Source: Panax quinquefolius
Taxonomy: Eukaryota > Streptophyta > Magnoliopsida > Apiales > Araliaceae
Assembly (NCBI GenBank): GCA_020205615.1
Contig: CM035166.1
Span: 96,359,065-96,423,064, forward strand
DNA length: 64,000 nt
Direction of reading: 5' to 3'
A program made the translations under genes and the position numbers. Positions 44,678 through 56,777 of this stretch are shown here, piece after piece (position 1 is the stretch's first letter; every line of letters begins with the position of its first letter). The notes beneath the pieces are model-generated. The model was not told the DNA's origin. It saw only the letters and a program-made list of their open reading frames with translations, and ran no database searches.

Positions 44678-47216
44678 TGTGAGACCCCAAATTTTATGAA
44701 ATAAAAGTATTCAATTTTTCTATTTTGGTAAATAGTTAAATTGATAAAAGTTTAAAGTTAAGGGTAATATGTGAATTTTTTTTTTGCAAAGTAAGCAAGT
44801 TGATATAAAATATTAGTTGTGTCGGGAAATATTCGATTAGTGGGGAATATCCAAATGCGATGGTACAATCATTGGTGGACCCCATAATAGAATTATTGTC
44901 GAATCGAGAAAGCGATAAAAATATTTTTATATGAAAATAACGGCGGAAGTTTAACTCATTAGCTATTGAAACACCGGTGTTAAAAGTACGATGTCTGGCG
45001 TGGTTTGCATAAGTGGCGGGTATTGATTATTGATGCTTATGTGATAAGTCACTCGGTTTTGTTTTATTGGTATTATTAATTTAATAAAAGCAGAAAAACT
45101 TTTTATATAAAAATGAATACTTTTATAAAGTTATTCATTTTATTAAGCTAATAGTAATTTTTTTTATATAAAGCAGAATACTTTTATAAAGTTATACATT
45201 TTATTAGACATAATAATTAGAATATATTATATTTTATTATGCATAGTGTTTGCATAGTAAAATCTTTTATAAAGTTATTCATTTTATTAGATTATAAATA
45301 GAATATATTATATTTTATTTAAAAGATTTTGCTTTAAATATGGATAGTCAGATTAAAGTAAATCAATCTGGACCGTTTCATGAGTTAGTTACTATGCGGT
45401 CCATTTTTCTATAAATAGAAACTCATTCCTTCATTATTTCTTACGAATTCACTGAAACTCTAGAGAGAGAAACTATAGACAGAAAGAAGAAAAATATTCT
45501 GCTGCTTCACTACTCATATATCCAGTACTCTTCTTCTTAAGGTAGGGAATATTATTTGTTGTACTCGTAAGGGGTGTTATTCTTTTGTATTCATGAAGAG
45601 AACTTATGTTATTCCATTCTTTATTATTCATTGGAATAACTTTTGTATCGCTGGCTACCTATACTTGGTGACATTCTTCTATTATTTCGTCTTTATTATT
45701 TTGGAATATCCCGATGCATGCGTTTTATCATGGGACTGGTTAAAATCTTTATTATTATTCTATTTGGAATATCCGTCTACATCGTTTACGTCGGACTGAT
45801 TAAAAGTCCTTATTAGTATTACATTGGAATAACACATACATGCAATCTGCATGCATGGTGATTTTGTTGTTATTCCATTCTTTATTATTACATTGGAACA
45901 TCCCGCTCGGTGTAATTTTGCACGACTTTGGTTCCGTTATTTAGTATTTTGTTGGAATAAACGCATACATCAAGTATCGCATGCATGGTGATTTCTTTTG
46001 TTATTCCATTCTTTATTTTACTCGGTTGGTTAAAGTTTTGACTTCTATACTCCATGAAATTAGTGGAATATCCTTGATATTTGCGCTTCATCCAAAGATC
46101 TTTTCATGAAAATATTCTTACGAGCATTCTTGAATTTTACTACAAAGCGATGATCATGTTTACAATTTGGGCGTTATTGGTTCATAGATAAATTAATTCT
46201 CGAACTTGTTTTATTGAATTCTTATATCATTGTCATCATCCTCATGTTTATATTATGTTGAAAGTCATCTGTGGCCTGTAGTGCATAGATGGACTTGGTA
46301 TGATTATGACCAGGGATTATGCGGTGTAATCATGACCGTAATGTTATAAATGATGTGGTAAAAGTCATCTTTGGCCCGTAGTGCATAGATGGACTTGGTG
46401 TGATTATGACCAGGGATTATTCGGTATAATCATGACCGTAATATGATGAATGATGTGGTAAATATCCTCATTGGCCGTAGTGCATTGATGGATAGTTTTT
46501 GGTATGATTATGGCTATGGATTCTCTTCGGCCAAGGGTGCAAAGATGAATTGTTTTATGGCATGATCAGGACCGTTGATGAAAAAACGATTATCTTTGGC
46601 CCGTAGTGCATGGATAATTCGTTGTCGTGATACTAAAGAATATCCTTGGCCTGTAGTGCAGGGATGATTTAATGATGTGGATTATTTATTAAGCTGAGTC
46701 TCAGCGATAAAAATTGATGAAAATATTTTAAATCATAGAAGATAGTAGATTTTATTCTCTACTTGACTCTTCTAATGGATTGCTTGTTCGGCTGCAGTTA
46801 AACTTGATGTTTGTTATATTGTATCAGTTTAACACTGTTGAAGGCTAACGATAATTTATTACGCATTATCTTAGTCATAATATTTCTTCTTTGGGCTAGT
46901 TGAGCTCACCCTTTCTTTCTTTGTTCTCTTGAGAAATGAGAGCGTGGGCTGGGACTAGTCGAGGGAGCGGAGTAGCGGTCAGAGATGATAGCATTAGTAG
47001 TCCTCACTATTCTATTAAATAGTGTGATAATAAATGTAATGAGGACTCTTTTGAGTGTGTATATTGTCTAGAAGACAATGTCCTTATTAAAACTTCCGAC
47101 TTATGTTACGTCAGTATTTTACACGACGGATTTGTATATTTAAGGTTGTATTTGTATTACATACCATGTATCGGCGATCCGAGATGGATGATGTATACCT
47201 AATTTTGGGCGTCACA
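44678..47216 (+). repeat. LTR 2 of composite element
   Basis: 2539 bases, TGTGAGACCCC to GGGCGTCACA. TATA near 45411, leader GTAGGGAATATTATTTGTTG (about 45542), TTATTCCA hairpins (45600-45960), GCCYGTAGTG hairpins (46260-46670), GGGCTAGTTGAGCTCACCC (about 46893). Very similar to LTR 1 from 43090 onward. Confidence 0.85.
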
Positions 47217-50054
47217 ATTGAGTCACATGATTGTACTATTGATTCACATGATATATTTGATAATACTTGCGAGGACTAAATTAAAAATGAAGGAAAAGAT
47301 GAATGTATTATCTTGTAATATTTCGAGCCCCAAAAGCGTGCAATTATCGAAACTATATTTTCCTATAAATAGAAGTTCATTCTTCATTCTCACCAATTCA
47401 CTAAGACTCACATGAGAGCAATTATAGAGAGAAGCTATAGAGAAAGAAGAAAGAAGTCCGCTACTTCTTTATTCCGATTATCGATCTTCTTACGAGGTAA
47501 AGGGTATTATTTATTTCATATTTTGAAGAGATATTATTTTTCGTATTCGTATGAATATTATTTTCGTTCAATATTCATAAAGAATATTATCTTCGATTCA
47601 ATATTTGTAAGAATATTATCTTCGTTAAATATTCGTAGGAATATTATTTTCGATTCAATGAAGTAGTAAGAGATATTATTTGTTGTATTGGTAAAGGGTA
47701 TTATTTATTTCATATTCAAGAGAAATTATTTTTTCGTATTCGTATGAATATTATTTTCGTTTAATATTAAGTAAAGGGTATTATTTATTTCATATTACGA
47801 AGAGAAATTATTTTTTCGTATTCGTATGAATATTATTTTGTTATTCCATTCTTTATTATTACATTAGAATAACATATGTCTACGTGGACTACCGCATGCA
47901 TGGTGAAATTCTTTTGTTATTCCATTCTTTATTATTACATTTAGAATACGTACACGGACTCTAGCATTAATGGTGAAATTCTTACATTATTCCATTCTTT
48001 ATTATTACGTTGGAATAACTTTGTCTCTACCGGACTACCGCATACATGGTGAATGACCCTTTGTATTCATTCTTTATTAAATTGTGGAAGCGATCATCTG
48101 CGTGGATTCTGGCATGGCGGCGAAAATCCATTTTAGGTTTCGTGTATTCTATTATATTTGTATGGGATATCATTTCTTTTGTACTAAATAAATGGAATAT
48201 CATTTTTTTGTATTTTCCTTTTATGAGTACTATTCACGAAGTACTATTCATGGGTCTTATTCACGTATCTGATACTATTTACGAATATGAGTTCTTATTA
48301 ACGAAGTTTCTTATTCACAAGTTACTATTCATGAGTTACTATTCATGAGGTACTATTCACGACAAAATTATTTTTTTTTTACGACCAAATTATGGTTGAT
48401 TTATAAATCTTACTCTTGAAATTAAATCCATGTTTTGATCATATTATTTTTATTATCATATATAACATTTTTATAATCCTTGTGATGAAATTTCTCTTTG
48501 ACTTAAGTGTAAAGATGGGTAAATTATTGGTATGATCGTGACTATGGGTTCTCTTTGACCAGTAGTGCAAAGATGAATTGTTGACTGGTATGATCATGAC
48601 CATTGAATTTATAATTGAATATCTTTAGCTTAAGTGCAAAGGTGAATTGATCAACATGGTTATAATTATTGTTTATATAAATTCTGAAATGATTATATAT
48701 ATCTTTGAGATATTAATATCTTTGGCCCGTAGTGCAAAGATGACCTGTTGTTGAATATCTTTGGCATGTAGTGCAAAGATGAATTGTTATTGAATATCTT
48801 TGGCTTATAGTGCAAAGATAAACTGTTGATGAATATCTTTGGCCCATAGTGCAAAGATGAATTTATTAGTATGATTATGAACATGAACTGTGATTTGGTA
48901 TAACCATGATCTTTGATGTTTCAGGTAAAGACATGTGATGAAAATTATCTTCGTCCTGGATGCGAATAGGAATTTAGAACCACAATTATGATTATCAGTT
49001 ATTCACATGATTGTGGACAAAATTGTTGATTGATGTTCTGAGGGGATAAGATAGTGTTGGTGGACTTTTAACATGGAGAAGATAATAGACTTTATGGTTT
49101 ATTTGACTCTTCTAATGGATTGTTCGATTCATTTGCAACTCTGGTTGAAAAGTTTTATCATCTACCATATGTTCTAAATCTCGATTTATTATTATTGTGA
49201 AGGCTATTGATAATTTAATTATCTTTAGTCATGATATTCTTTCTTTGGCCTAGTTGTGCTCACCCTTTTGCTTTATAATTCATTTCGGGTAATAAGAGTG
49301 TATTTGGGTCTAGCGAGGGTATGAGGGGAATAGAGCGATGGTCTATAGCTATTGAGTTTTCTCTATAACAGATATGGAAATAATTTTATTGAGAATTATA
49401 GATAAGTGTGTCGTATTTTATATGTCATTTTTTAGATTGATTTTGGTGAACCGAATAGGGGAGGTGAACCTGACTTTAGTAGGGTATTTTGCCACTATCA
49501 TACAAGATGTCTAATGACAGACGACTTCGTGTTATCATAAGACAGGGTTGTGTACATGCACTTCCTGATTATATCTATGAGCACTACCTATATAATCTTG
49601 GAGGTTGGTTGAAATATAATTTTCAATTGGAGACAATGGAGATAATTATATGTCAAGAGAAGACTCACCATTGGCAAGAACATGACAGTAATCTTTGCGT
49701 TTTTCTTTGGGGTCTATTGGGTCAACCAAGGATAATTCTCGAGTCATATGATATCTATCATAACTTAAATGCATGACCTCCCATGTACGAAGGTTTCCTT
49801 GAGCATTTTCCAAAGATTTTAATTTCTAAAATAATTATGATTTGTACTTTTATGTAAAGTACCATTGTAAAGTGTTGTGGTCGAGGCACCATGAGAGTTA
49901 CATATAATTGTATTAAAACTCATAACTTATGTGTTGTCGTACTACTCGCATTGACAGTTCAAGTTGTTGTATAAATAAATTTTGTATTTGATTCTGTAGT
50001 GTGATATCTGGCGACTCGGAATGGGTCGTGTGGACCTATTTTGGGGGCGTCACA
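47217..50054 (+). repeat. LTR 3 of composite element, chimeric
   Basis: The 5' part (47217-48080) matches the solo LTR at 39131 (from about 40170) and has TTATTCCA hairpins. From about 48230 it switches to family A type, with ACTATTCATGAGTT repeats (48228-48365), the A hairpin array (48490-48865) and a broken LTR frame (49489-49776). This is a recombinant LTR. Confidence 0.75.
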
Positions 50055-52339
50055 CACCATCTCGGACAGTCAATCCATTCCCCGACTAGTCCCGGATACG
50101 TTCTCATTTCCTGAAGAGAACAATGAAAGCAAAAGGGTGAGCTCAACTAGCCCAGTAAAAAATATTATGACTACGATAATGCAAAATAAATTATCGTTAG
50201 CCTTCAACAGTGTTAAACTGATAGAATACAATAAACAACAAGTTTAACTGCAGCGGAACAAGCAATCCATTAGAAGAGTCAAGTAGAGCATGATATCTAC
50301 TATCTTCTATGATTTAAGAGTTTATCATCAATTTTATCGCTGAGACTCAGCTCAATAAATAATCCACATCACTGAATTATCTATGCACTACGACCAAGGA
50401 TATTCATTAGTATCACATCCACGAATTATCCATGCACTACGGGCCAAGGATATTCATGTTATCACTAATGGTACATGATTATATCGATACATAGTCATAA
50501 TCATACCAATCAACAGTTCATCTATGCACTACGGGCCAAAGATGACGACTTTCATCACAATATAAGCATGATGATGATGACAATGATATAAGAATTCAAT
50601 CAAACGAGATCAAGGATAAATATTAAATATTTATAATTCAATTTATCCATAGTTTAAGAATGTCCAAATTGTCAACATAATAACTGCTTTGTGGAGTAAA
50701 ATTCAAGAATAATATTCATGTAAGAATAATTTGGACAGAAAAGAAATCAATTTTTATCATGAATAGTACCCCAGGTGAATAGTACCCGAGTGAATAGTAC
50801 CCCGTGAATAGTACTTTGTGAGTAGTACCCCGACATGAAAAGATTAAAATTTAACAAGAATGTTCAGAAAAATATCCTTGTGAAACGATACTAGATGAAG
50901 CGCAAATTTCAAGGATATTCTACGAATTTCAATGAGTATAGAAGCAATACTTATCAACATGAATGTAGAATTAGGAATATGGAACGAAATAATATTACTT
51001 ACATACTACGTAGTATGAAAGAAAATAATATTTCTTATTTAATATTGAACAAAAATAATATCCCTTACGAATACAAAAATAATATCTCTTACTTAATATG
51101 AAATAAATAATACCACATACCTTAGTATGAGATTGGATACTACAATAGTGTAGTAACAGAATACTCTTCTTCTTTCTCTCTGATTCTCTCTATAGCTTTC
51201 TCTTGTGAGTCTTAGTGAATTAGTGAGAATGAAAGAAGAAATAAGCTTATATTTATAGAAGATTTCTAGCTTAGCCCTTGCAATGTGAAGAGGCAAGTGG
51301 CTTGACGACTGGTAATGTGAAAAGAAAAGTGATTTGATGCCTGTAATGTGAAAAGGTAAGTGGTTTGACGCATGTAATGTGAAACAACAAGTGTTTCGAC
51401 GCCTGTAATGTGAAACAACAAGTGGTTTGACGCTTGTAATGTGAAACAATAAGTGGTTTGACGTCTGGTAAAGGCAAGTACTATTTGAAGAAAGTAACTC
51501 TTAGATGATGACATATGGGTTCCATAGAATAAACTAAACTTATAACAAACGTCTCATAACAGACTTCTTATTTATATCAAAGATTGAATAAATATTTACC
51601 ACAAATTACTAAATCTTCAATTAACATATTTTTAATCTTCCAAAAATTATCATTAATATTATAACTCACAATATTGACAACCCGGATCATTTCAGAAAAG
51701 GAGGCTTTCAGATAAGGAATTCTCCTTATTTAGCGTATGATTAGGTGACCAAACCCCTTTCTTCGATAGAACTTTCTAGACATTGTCAATAATACAAATA
51801 ATAATATGAATAACTTTATTGTCTCAATTATTGATTTAATAAAATAAAATATTGTGACAATAATCAAATCAATAATGTGAGATACTATGTAGCAATTACT
51901 GTGACAATAATTGAGTAAAATTGAGTGACTTCTCATGTAAGCATCAATAATCAAAGATATTGTACAATACCGTGTGCTACTATGCAACCACGCGTATTAC
52001 TGTACTTTTATCACCGGGTATTTCAACAGTTAACGGTAAAACTTTTGCCGTTATTTTATAAAAATGTTATTTTTGTCACTTTCTATATCCGACAGTTATT
52101 CCGTTGTGGGGTCCACCAATGATTGTGTCGTTGTACAGATATTCCCCGACCAAGCGAATATTTTATGACAACTTGCTTACTTTGCAAAATTTGTAAATAT
52201 TACCCAAAACTATATCATTATATCAAATTTACACCTTATTATTCAAAATAACATTGAGAGAAAAATTAATCTTTATTCATAAAAGTTGGGGTCTTAAATC
52301 TTCAGCATGTAACACTATGGCCAAAGGTTGCTAACATCT

Positions 52340-52681
52340 TCATTGCAACGCCTCATCCATACAAAACATGTTATCAACATTAAATGAACGTGTTTTAGTT
52401 GTGACTACTGTGTACCAGGGGCTTCGAGTATTTACGACATTAGGAGCATAATACACTTGAGTCACTTGACTTGCTAACACGAACACGTCATCAGACTTTA
52501 ACACCGACTTGATATCTACGGTTGTGATTCTATTACGATCAACTTTAACCCCCTTTTCAGTATCAAACCAGCTACACTTAAATGTAACTACCGTTTTACC
52601 CCCGTGATAATTGAGCACAACCACATCCTGTAAACGGCCATAGTAATTGGACTCAGAATCTTGGTAGCAGCTTCCTAACAA
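52340..52681 (-). pseudogene. DUF4216-type fragment of a CACTA transposase
   Basis: The 113-residue minus-strand frame has YYGRLQDVVVLNYHGGKTVV, then FKCSWFDTEKGVKVDRNRI, then DVFVLASQVTQVYYA. This is the DUF4216 signature found toward the C-terminus of TNP2-type transposases in plant CACTA elements (family pattern YYG-L--I--L-Y-G---VVLF-C-W-D---GVK and LASQA-QVFY). The catalytic transposase part, normally upstream, is absent; only non-coding CACTA DNA lies between this frame and the terminus at 53953. The frame ends at 52340 with MDEALQ and a stop. It is not functional alone, but is strong proof of the element type and orientation. Confidence 0.8.
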
Positions 52682-53299
52682 ATTACTACTGATTGTAAGA
52701 AACTAAGTAAATGCTACTTAGTTTATATTTTAATATTGGGAAACTAATTACTAATACAATACATGCATGGCCCATAAATCTTGCAAATGAATAATTCTGA
52801 CAAAATTTACATCAAAAATTAAAATCGGAAATAGCAAATATATCAAAATTAAAAAGCAGTCCTAAAATCGATTAAATTCAAGATTGAAACTAATTAAAAT
52901 ACATAAACAATGAAAACAATATATCTTTGTAGAATTATCCATTCTCAATCAAAATGAATTACACTTTCCAAATATATACCAATTTTTAGCCCCAAATTTG
53001 ACCTCAAATCCAATTTTCGATCAAATATATAACATATTTTAGCCTACCAATTTCCAACCTCAAATTCAATTGAAAATAACAAATTGATGCACACACAGTA
53101 ACCAATTAAAGAATTTAAACATTACCAATTTCAATTCAATTGACAATAACAAACTAAACCAATACCAAATCAAAAACTCTACCAATTTTGACATCAAATC
53201 AATATATACATACAATATAAAATTATTCATTTCTTGATTATGTACATCATCATCAAATTGAAACAATATTTGAACTCATACCTTTTGGAGCTAATAAAC

Positions 53300-53655
53300 T
53301 GTTCGGCGTGTGGTGGTGGTGGTGGTCGACGGCTGGAGGTGGTGGTTGGTGGCAGCAAGAGGAAGACAGATAACTGAGATGGTGGTGGTGGTGGTGGTGG
53401 TGGTGGAGGTGGTGGTGGGTGGTAGCCGAGGTGGTGGTTGGTGGTTGGAGGTGGAAGGCAGAGAACTAAAAGTGTCTGGGTGGTTGGCGGCTTGAGGTGG
53501 TCGTTAGTCGACAATTTGGAGGTGGTGGTGGAGTGGCGGTGGAGCACGCAAGATGAGATGAGAGTGACAGAGAGAGTGAGATGAGAGTGAGAGAGGAGAG
53601 AGTGAATATGAGAGTGAGAGAATATGAGAGGCGCCTGAAAAAGATGAATCGATTA
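53300..53655. repeat. GGT-rich and GA-rich low-complexity zone in CACTA
   Basis: (GGT)n runs at 53310-53480, then GAGAGTGAGA-type repeats to 53620. The same order of G-rich then GA-rich sequence occurs at 16706-16960 in the other CACTA end. Open frames here encode only proline, valine or glycine runs. Confidence 0.8.
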
Positions 53656-53953
53656 GGTTTTATAAGATAGTTCCGACGAAATGTCCGTCGGAAATACGTC
53701 CCTCGAAAATAGGCTATCCTCGGCGAAAAGTCCCTCAGAAATTATAACCATAGTTACGTCGAACTTAAGTTCGCGCTGACGGGAAACTTGGCGCCAGATG
53801 AGGCCTTATAATTCCGACGGATTTCCCTCGAAAATAAACTATTTCTGACGGAATTATGTTCGACATATTTTTTTCGTCGAAAATAACTTATTTTTGACTG
53901 AATACAGTCCATCGAACCTAATTCCGTCGGAATTAAGACTCTTTCTTGTAGTG
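53655..53953. repeat. CACTA right subterminal repeats and terminus
   Basis: TTCCGACGAAA, TTCCGACGGATTT, TTTCGTCGAAAATAA and TTCCGTCGGAATT copies in both orientations up to CTTTCTTGTAGTG. Matches the left end at 37680-38085. Confidence 0.8.
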
Positions 53954-54116
53954 TATATTACGTTAAGGTTTGACAACCTGGGATATTGTATTAACTATAT
54001 TAATTAATGGTGCATTTAATGATATTCATAAATGAATGGGTAGTTAGATGTTATTTGTATGATAGATCGTGAGCACCAGACTCGGGGTTAGGTAACCCGA
54101 ATTTGGGGGCGTCACA

Positions 54117-54515
54117 AGGAGCTTGTTTCATACAGTGATAATCTAAGGAGAATTTCGGATAGTAGAGCTTATTGTTATCTAGGACTACTAGTTTCATTGA
54201 AGGAAAAATAATAATAACTTGAATAATTGATTGTTGTACTTGGTGAAACTGAACTGCAGAACTGAAGTTTTTACATATTTGGTTAATTTCATCATTAATT
54301 CTTGTTCTCTTAGCTTAAAAATAATTTTCAAAAAACCCCATCTTTATTTTCTGTTGAAATAGTAGAATAATTCTAAAATAACTTTACTCTGTGTGGGATC
54401 GATCCTTACTTGCTACTATGCTAATTATTATAAATCGTGAAGTGAAAGTGAGGTTAATTTAAGAGTGTAAACGACTGCTCCCATTATCCTTTTGTTCTGA
54501 ATCCTCACCTATACT
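54117..54515. other. Unassigned, LTR-like stretch
   Basis: No gene. TGTGTGGGATCGATCCTTAC (54391-54410) followed by TTGCTACTATGCTAATTATT resembles a motif common in plant LTRs, but no ends are recognised. The hAT MITE that follows is inserted in it. Confidence 0.3.
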
Positions 54516-55287
54516 CAGAGGCGGAACCAAGGGGGGGCCAGGGGGGGCACCTGCCCCCGGTAGGCTCGTACTAAGGTTAAGGTTTGGAGGGAAAAAATGA
54601 TATTTACATATATTTTATATTTTTTCTGTAAATTTTTTCTTATAGGTCCTACATCTCAATGCGAGTGAGAAACATAAATTTGAATTGTCTAAATAATGAC
54701 AAAATGTTTGCGAATAAAAAACATAAAGAGGCGATTTTGTTTTGTTCAATATAAAATTATTATGAACTTTTTAAAATCAAATTAAGATATTTTTAAACTC
54801 TTAATTAATATAATTTTTTTAATTTTAAAAATTCTGAGGCACATGCTCTCAATAGTCAAAATCAATTAAAAGTCGCATGAAAACACAATTTATTTCTTAT
54901 TTGATGCATTAGAAACTCCAAATTAGCCTTTAATTTAATTAATGTGTGATATAATAAGCATCTCAATTTTTAAATGCATTCTTCTCCGGAAAAACTCCAA
55001 ATTAACCTTTAGTTAATATGTAATCAAGAAATCTTTGTGAAGAGATTCAATCAAATATGCTCATTTCTATATTCTCACAATTTTTATAAACACATTGAAT
55101 TATTATATTTTTCCAACAATTGAAAACGAGCAAATTTTGAGACGTTTTCAAACTGTACAGACTCGCATGATACATTTGCCTTCTCTTAATCGTACAATCG
55201 AAATAAGCACTTCAAGCGTCAATAAATAAAAAAAAATTAGTGATGTATTTTGACCCTCCCTATGAAAACCTTCTAGTTCCGCCACTG
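54516..55287. mobile_element. hAT-type MITE
   Basis: Ends CAGAGGCGGAACCAAGG (54516) and, inverted, CCTTCTAGTTCCGCCACTG (to 55287), a terminal repeat of the CAGTGGCGGAAC type. Flanks CCTATACT (54508-54515) and TCTATACT (55288-55295) agree at 7 of 8 bases, as an 8-base hAT target-site duplication. 772 bases with no transposase frame. Confidence 0.85.
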
Positions 55288-55719
55288 TCTATACTATGAC
55301 TTTATCTTTTCTTCAACTTTCAGATACCTTCATGAGTTCTTGGACTTGCTTAGCAGATTCTTCTTCTTTGTTTTTGATACTTAAGTTGCTTTGTGAATTC
55401 GACAACATTTTACTGAGTGAGTTGTTCTTCTTTGTTTACACGTACTGACTGCTTCTTTTACAAAGACCTAATTGCTCTATGATCTTTTCTGAGTTCAGTG
55501 ATCTGTTCTACGATCTGTTTGTGAAAGAAGAAAGAAGAGAGGTTGACCCCACTTAAGGTGCTGCATGTGCATGCAGTGCAGTTGCAGCTGCTGCCGGGAA
55601 CAATTGGGTCTAGCCCCTTGGCCCTCATTCAAATATCTATTCATTTCACATTCTCACTTGATCACCCATAAATTTGAAAAAATAATAAATAATATATCGT
55701 CTGTAAAACTCACAAATAA

Positions 55720-55750
<31 letters not shown>

Positions 55751-56232
55751 TATATTCAAGTGACTTAATTGGTGAGGAATTTAGAATCGATAAGAGTTTG
55801 AAGCAATTTCAAAAAATTATAATCACTGTTGAATTGATACATAAAATCCGTGTTAATGATTTTATGACAGAGTAGGTTGTTGATATTGTTATAACAGAAA
55901 CTAAGACCCATTCATTATTTTATATGTTATATTGTTATAACATATAAATATTCAGTGACATTTGCAGTTGTTTTAGTAATATTTTTTAGTTTTAACGACT
56001 CGCTCACCTTTACAACACAGAATAATAAATTAAGACCCCATTCATTATATATATTTTTTAATTCACTTCAATTTATATTAAGCGACATAAATATTAATTT
56101 TATCGATAATTTTAGCCACACAATTATTTGAATTTTTTTTATTGTATCAATAAATTTAATTATGTCGCTAAAAAGCAATATTTAAATCGCCTGCCTTGGA
56201 TTACCCCTCTCTCTTCCTCCCCGTGTAACCAG
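55288..56232. other. Intergenic stretch with (TAA)n
   Basis: A (TAA)n microsatellite at about 55718-55748. No gene, RNA or transposon end recognised. The short frame 55565-55768 runs into the microsatellite and has no recognisable content. Confidence 0.5.
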
Positions 56233-56437
56233 GCCTTCTTTTGTTGAAGAAATAAAAGGTTTGCTGACATCTAACAGTGCAGTTATTTAACCAATAAAGA
56301 AAACACAATAATGTAGTTTACTATTTAAATATTAGTTAAAGCCTTCTTTTGTTGAAGAAATAGAAGGTTTGTTGTCATCTAATAGTGCAATTATTTAACC
56401 AATAATGAAAACACAACAATGCAGTTTACTTTTAAAA
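56233..56437. repeat. Tandem duplication, period 108
   Basis: GCCTTCTTTTGTTGAAGAAA begins at 56233 and again at 56341. The two copies share the whole unit, with several substitutions, up to GCAGTTTACT. The second copy is cut by the Stowaway MITE. Confidence 0.85.
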
Positions 56438-56439
56438 TA

Positions 56440-56777
56440 CTCTCTAAAGTAAGCGATAAAAGTTATTATTCTTATTTTGGATGATACCGTATTAAATATT
56501 CATTTTCATTTTAATAACCAAATTTTTACACAATTTTTCTTGTTATATCTTGTGATAAATATCTCATACTTTTTAACATTCTAATTTCTCTCCATATTTA
56601 ATAAGTATAATTAGTTTTGTGTTGAAAATATTTTGAATTAAAAAATTAGAAAGTCACTCTCACCTACATTGGAAATGATTAATGAAATATTATTATGGAT
56701 AATTTTGTCATTTCATTCATCTTCTTAATATGCGTGATCAATAGTCCACCAAGACTTTTATCTTAGGACGGAGGGGG
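56440..56777. mobile_element. Stowaway (Tc1/mariner) MITE
   Basis: The right end GGACGGAGGGGG, inverse of CCCCCTCCGTCC, is the Stowaway consensus. Left end CTCTCTAAAGTAAGCGATAA. Both are followed inward by ATAAAAGT. TA dinucleotides flank both ends (56438-56439 and 56778-56779). Confidence 0.75.

Larger units (their letters stand above)
42650..50054 (+). mobile_element. Composite LTR element with three LTRs
   Basis: Starts TGTGAGACCCCG at 42650 and ends GGGGGCGTCACA at 50054, bounded by CACCA (42645-42649) and CACCA (50055-50059). Inside: LTR 1 (42650-44340, lacking about 850 central bases), a 337-base internal piece (44341-44677) with a degenerate primer-binding site TTTGGTATCGAGCTTAGGG and a purine tract AAGAGGGGGTGATT, LTR 2 (44678-47216), then directly a 5'-truncated LTR 3 (47217-50054). 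No coding remnant is present. Recombination between related elements after or during insertion is the likely origin. Confidence 0.75.
42433..52298 (-). mobile_element. Solo LTR F (minus strand), split by a nested element
   Basis: The left piece 42433-42649 starts TGTGACGCCCC; the right piece 50055-52298 ends GGGGTCTTAAA (GGTCTTACA expected). Flanks TCTTC (42428-42432) and TCTTC (52299-52303) are a perfect 5-base target-site duplication. Without the inserted element (42650-50054) it is about 2.46 kb. The right piece carries minus-strand GCCCGTAGTG hairpins (50385-50560), AATAGTACCCCGTG repeats (50757-50835) and a tandem GTAATGTGAAACAACAAGTG array (51290-51475). Confidence 0.85.
37672..53953 (-). 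mobile_element. CACTA transposon hosting three nested LTR insertions
   Basis: Left terminus CACGACAAGGAAAAG at 37672 (one variant of CACTACAAGAAAAAG); right terminus CTTTCTTGTAGTG ending at 53953. Flanking TAT (37669-37671) and TAT (53954-53956) give the 3-base target-site duplication expected of CACTA. Subterminal TTCCGACGGAATT/TTCGTCGAAAA repeats lie inside both ends (37680-38085 and 53655-53945). Element DNA is 37672-39130, 42266-42432 and 52304-53953, about 3.3 kb; the rest is later insertions. Coding remnants read on the minus strand. Most of the transposase is missing, so it is non-autonomous. Confidence 0.75.
36539..54116 (+). mobile_element. LTR G split by a nested CACTA element
   Basis: The left part, 36539-37671, contains GAGCAAACTCGTTGCTCACC (about 37505-37524), a motif typical of plant gypsy LTRs. 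The right part, 53957-54116, ends TTTGGGGGCGTCACA. They join across the CACTA at 37672-53953 once one TAT copy is removed. The end resembles the solo LTR at 17511-21914 in its own orientation. The start is lost in the gap, and no primer-binding site follows 54116, so this is a solo or 3' LTR. Confidence 0.65.

Noticed and set aside
42650..47216. 42650-47216 as a complete two-LTR element.
   Set aside because: Flanks CACCA and ATTGA do not match. The matching CACCA lies after 50054, so the inserted unit is 42650-50054.
53227..53547. Poly-proline and poly-valine open frames.
   Set aside because: Translation of (GGT)n low-complexity DNA within the CACTA non-coding zone.
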